A stretch of 64,000 nt of DNA, from NCBI GenBank assembly GCA_043228905.1, contig JBHGNT010000016.1, forward strand, positions 1,364,001 to 1,428,000. The letters are read 5' to 3'. This DNA comes from Azolla caroliniana (lineage: Eukaryota > Polypodiophyta). This document shows, piece by piece, positions 63,603 to 64,000 of this stretch. The notes under the pieces are model-generated. The model was given only the letters and a program-made list of their open reading frames with translations. It had not been told where the DNA came from and ran no database searches. The translations under genes and the position numbers were made by a program. How positions within the stretch are numbered: position 1 is the first letter of the stretch; each line of letters starts with the position of its first letter.

Positions 63603-64000
63603 ATGGGCAAACAAAAGAGCTTTTTATGGGACCACGTTATCGTCGTGAAGAGAAACGATAAAGGAATGCATATAAATGAATGCAAACATTGCAAGCACGT
63701 GTTTGCTGGTGGTCCACACCGAATCAAAGCCCATCTTTTGGGGCTAAAAGGACAAGGTGTGGATAAATGCCGCAAAGTCACTGGAGCAATAAAAGATGAG
63801 ATAAAGAAATTGATATTGGATGTGGATGCTCATGAAAGTACTAATGCTAATGAAAATTCTATTGCAGAAAGTGAGAATAATGTCGATGTAAGTACATCTA
63901 ATGCCAATGTTGTGCCACCTACTTGTGCATCTGTAGTTGACATGTCATCTTCATCATGTAAGAAGAGGAAAATTGAGAATACTAGTGGATCCTTACAAAT
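63603..64000 (+). CDS. hAT-type transposase N-terminus with BED zinc finger (partial)
   Basis: ATG at 63603, open to the window end (132 codons). MGKQKSFLWDHVIVVKRNDK is followed by ECKHCKHVFAGGPHRIKAHL: C-x2-C plus H-x4-H spacing of the BED finger, which binds transposon ends. After the finger the protein is acidic and Asn/Ser-rich, then KKRKIEN, a possible nuclear signal. The DUF659, RNase-H-like and dimerisation domains would lie beyond 64000. A CCACAG|GTATGT donor at 62818 and a TTGTAG acceptor at 63601 suggest an intron of about 780 bases just before the ATG. Confidence 0.78.
   Translation, partial: MGKQKSFLWDHVIVVKRNDKGMHINECKHCKHVFAGGPHRIKAHLLGLKGQGVDKCRKVTGAIKDEIKKLILDVDAHESTNANENSIAESENNVDVSTSNANVVPPTCASVVDMSSSSCKKRKIENTSGSLQ

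Noticed and set aside
1-64000. CRISPR arrays, riboswitches, bacterial operons.
   Set aside because: The window is plant nuclear DNA; the tandem arrays lack repeat-spacer structure.

Overview
This is plant nuclear DNA, most likely from a seed plant. It has AT-rich spacers, GT-AG introns, plant-type L1 LINEs with a zf-RVT-like C-terminus, a Ty1/copia element with an initiator-Met primer site, chromodomain Ty3/gypsy elements, hAT-type DNA transposons and a SINE-like repeat. I cannot name the species. Only one host gene looks intact, and most of the rest is nested mobile DNA.

Layout: 1-644 is the 3' end of a LINE. 1589-11839 is a decayed L1-type LINE with an almost perfect 13-bp target duplication; a young copia element (2716-8242, TSD CTCTC) sits inside its ORF2. 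13979-38715 (minus strand) is a 20-exon gene for a chorein-N / bridge-like lipid-transfer protein (UHRF1BP1/BLTP3 type). I could join all exons in frame by eye to 1191 codons plus stop. Its 4-6 kb introns are packed with fragments of one RTE-like LINE family, two SINE-like repeats and a 5S-rRNA-derived dimer. 39780-41345 holds a minisatellite and a PPR relic. 41490-50916 (minus) is a second L1-type LINE, broken by a decayed chromovirus (gypsy-1, 44377-48997) and by a 495-bp hAT MITE placed inside its CCHC zinc-knuckle codons. 51269-52543 is a 1.3-kb foldback element with an 8-bp TSD. 52680-54438 is a 5'-truncated LINE. 54845-60775 (minus) is an intact chromovirus (gypsy-2, TSD GTGTG). At the right edge, 63603-64000 begins a BED-finger hAT transposase.

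The most interesting system is the gypsy-2/gypsy-1 family. (i) Its gag resembles the sushi/Tf1 type rather than what I know of the standard plant chromovirus lineages. (ii) Gag ends at a GTTAAAC heptamer, then a 6-nt spacer and a 10-11 bp hairpin, with pol in the -1 frame; the hairpin shows compensatory changes between the two elements. (iii) The primer site lacks a tRNA-type TGG. Instead it matches, over exactly 11 nt, a stretch of the LTR lying 33 nt downstream of a TATA box, as expected for Tf1-like self-priming. (iv) Perfect four-unit heat-shock elements sit just upstream of the TATA box. (v) A tRNA/SINE-like A-box/B-box segment lies antisense in both LTR families. Gypsy-2 has open gag and pol and nearly identical LTRs, so it may still be active.
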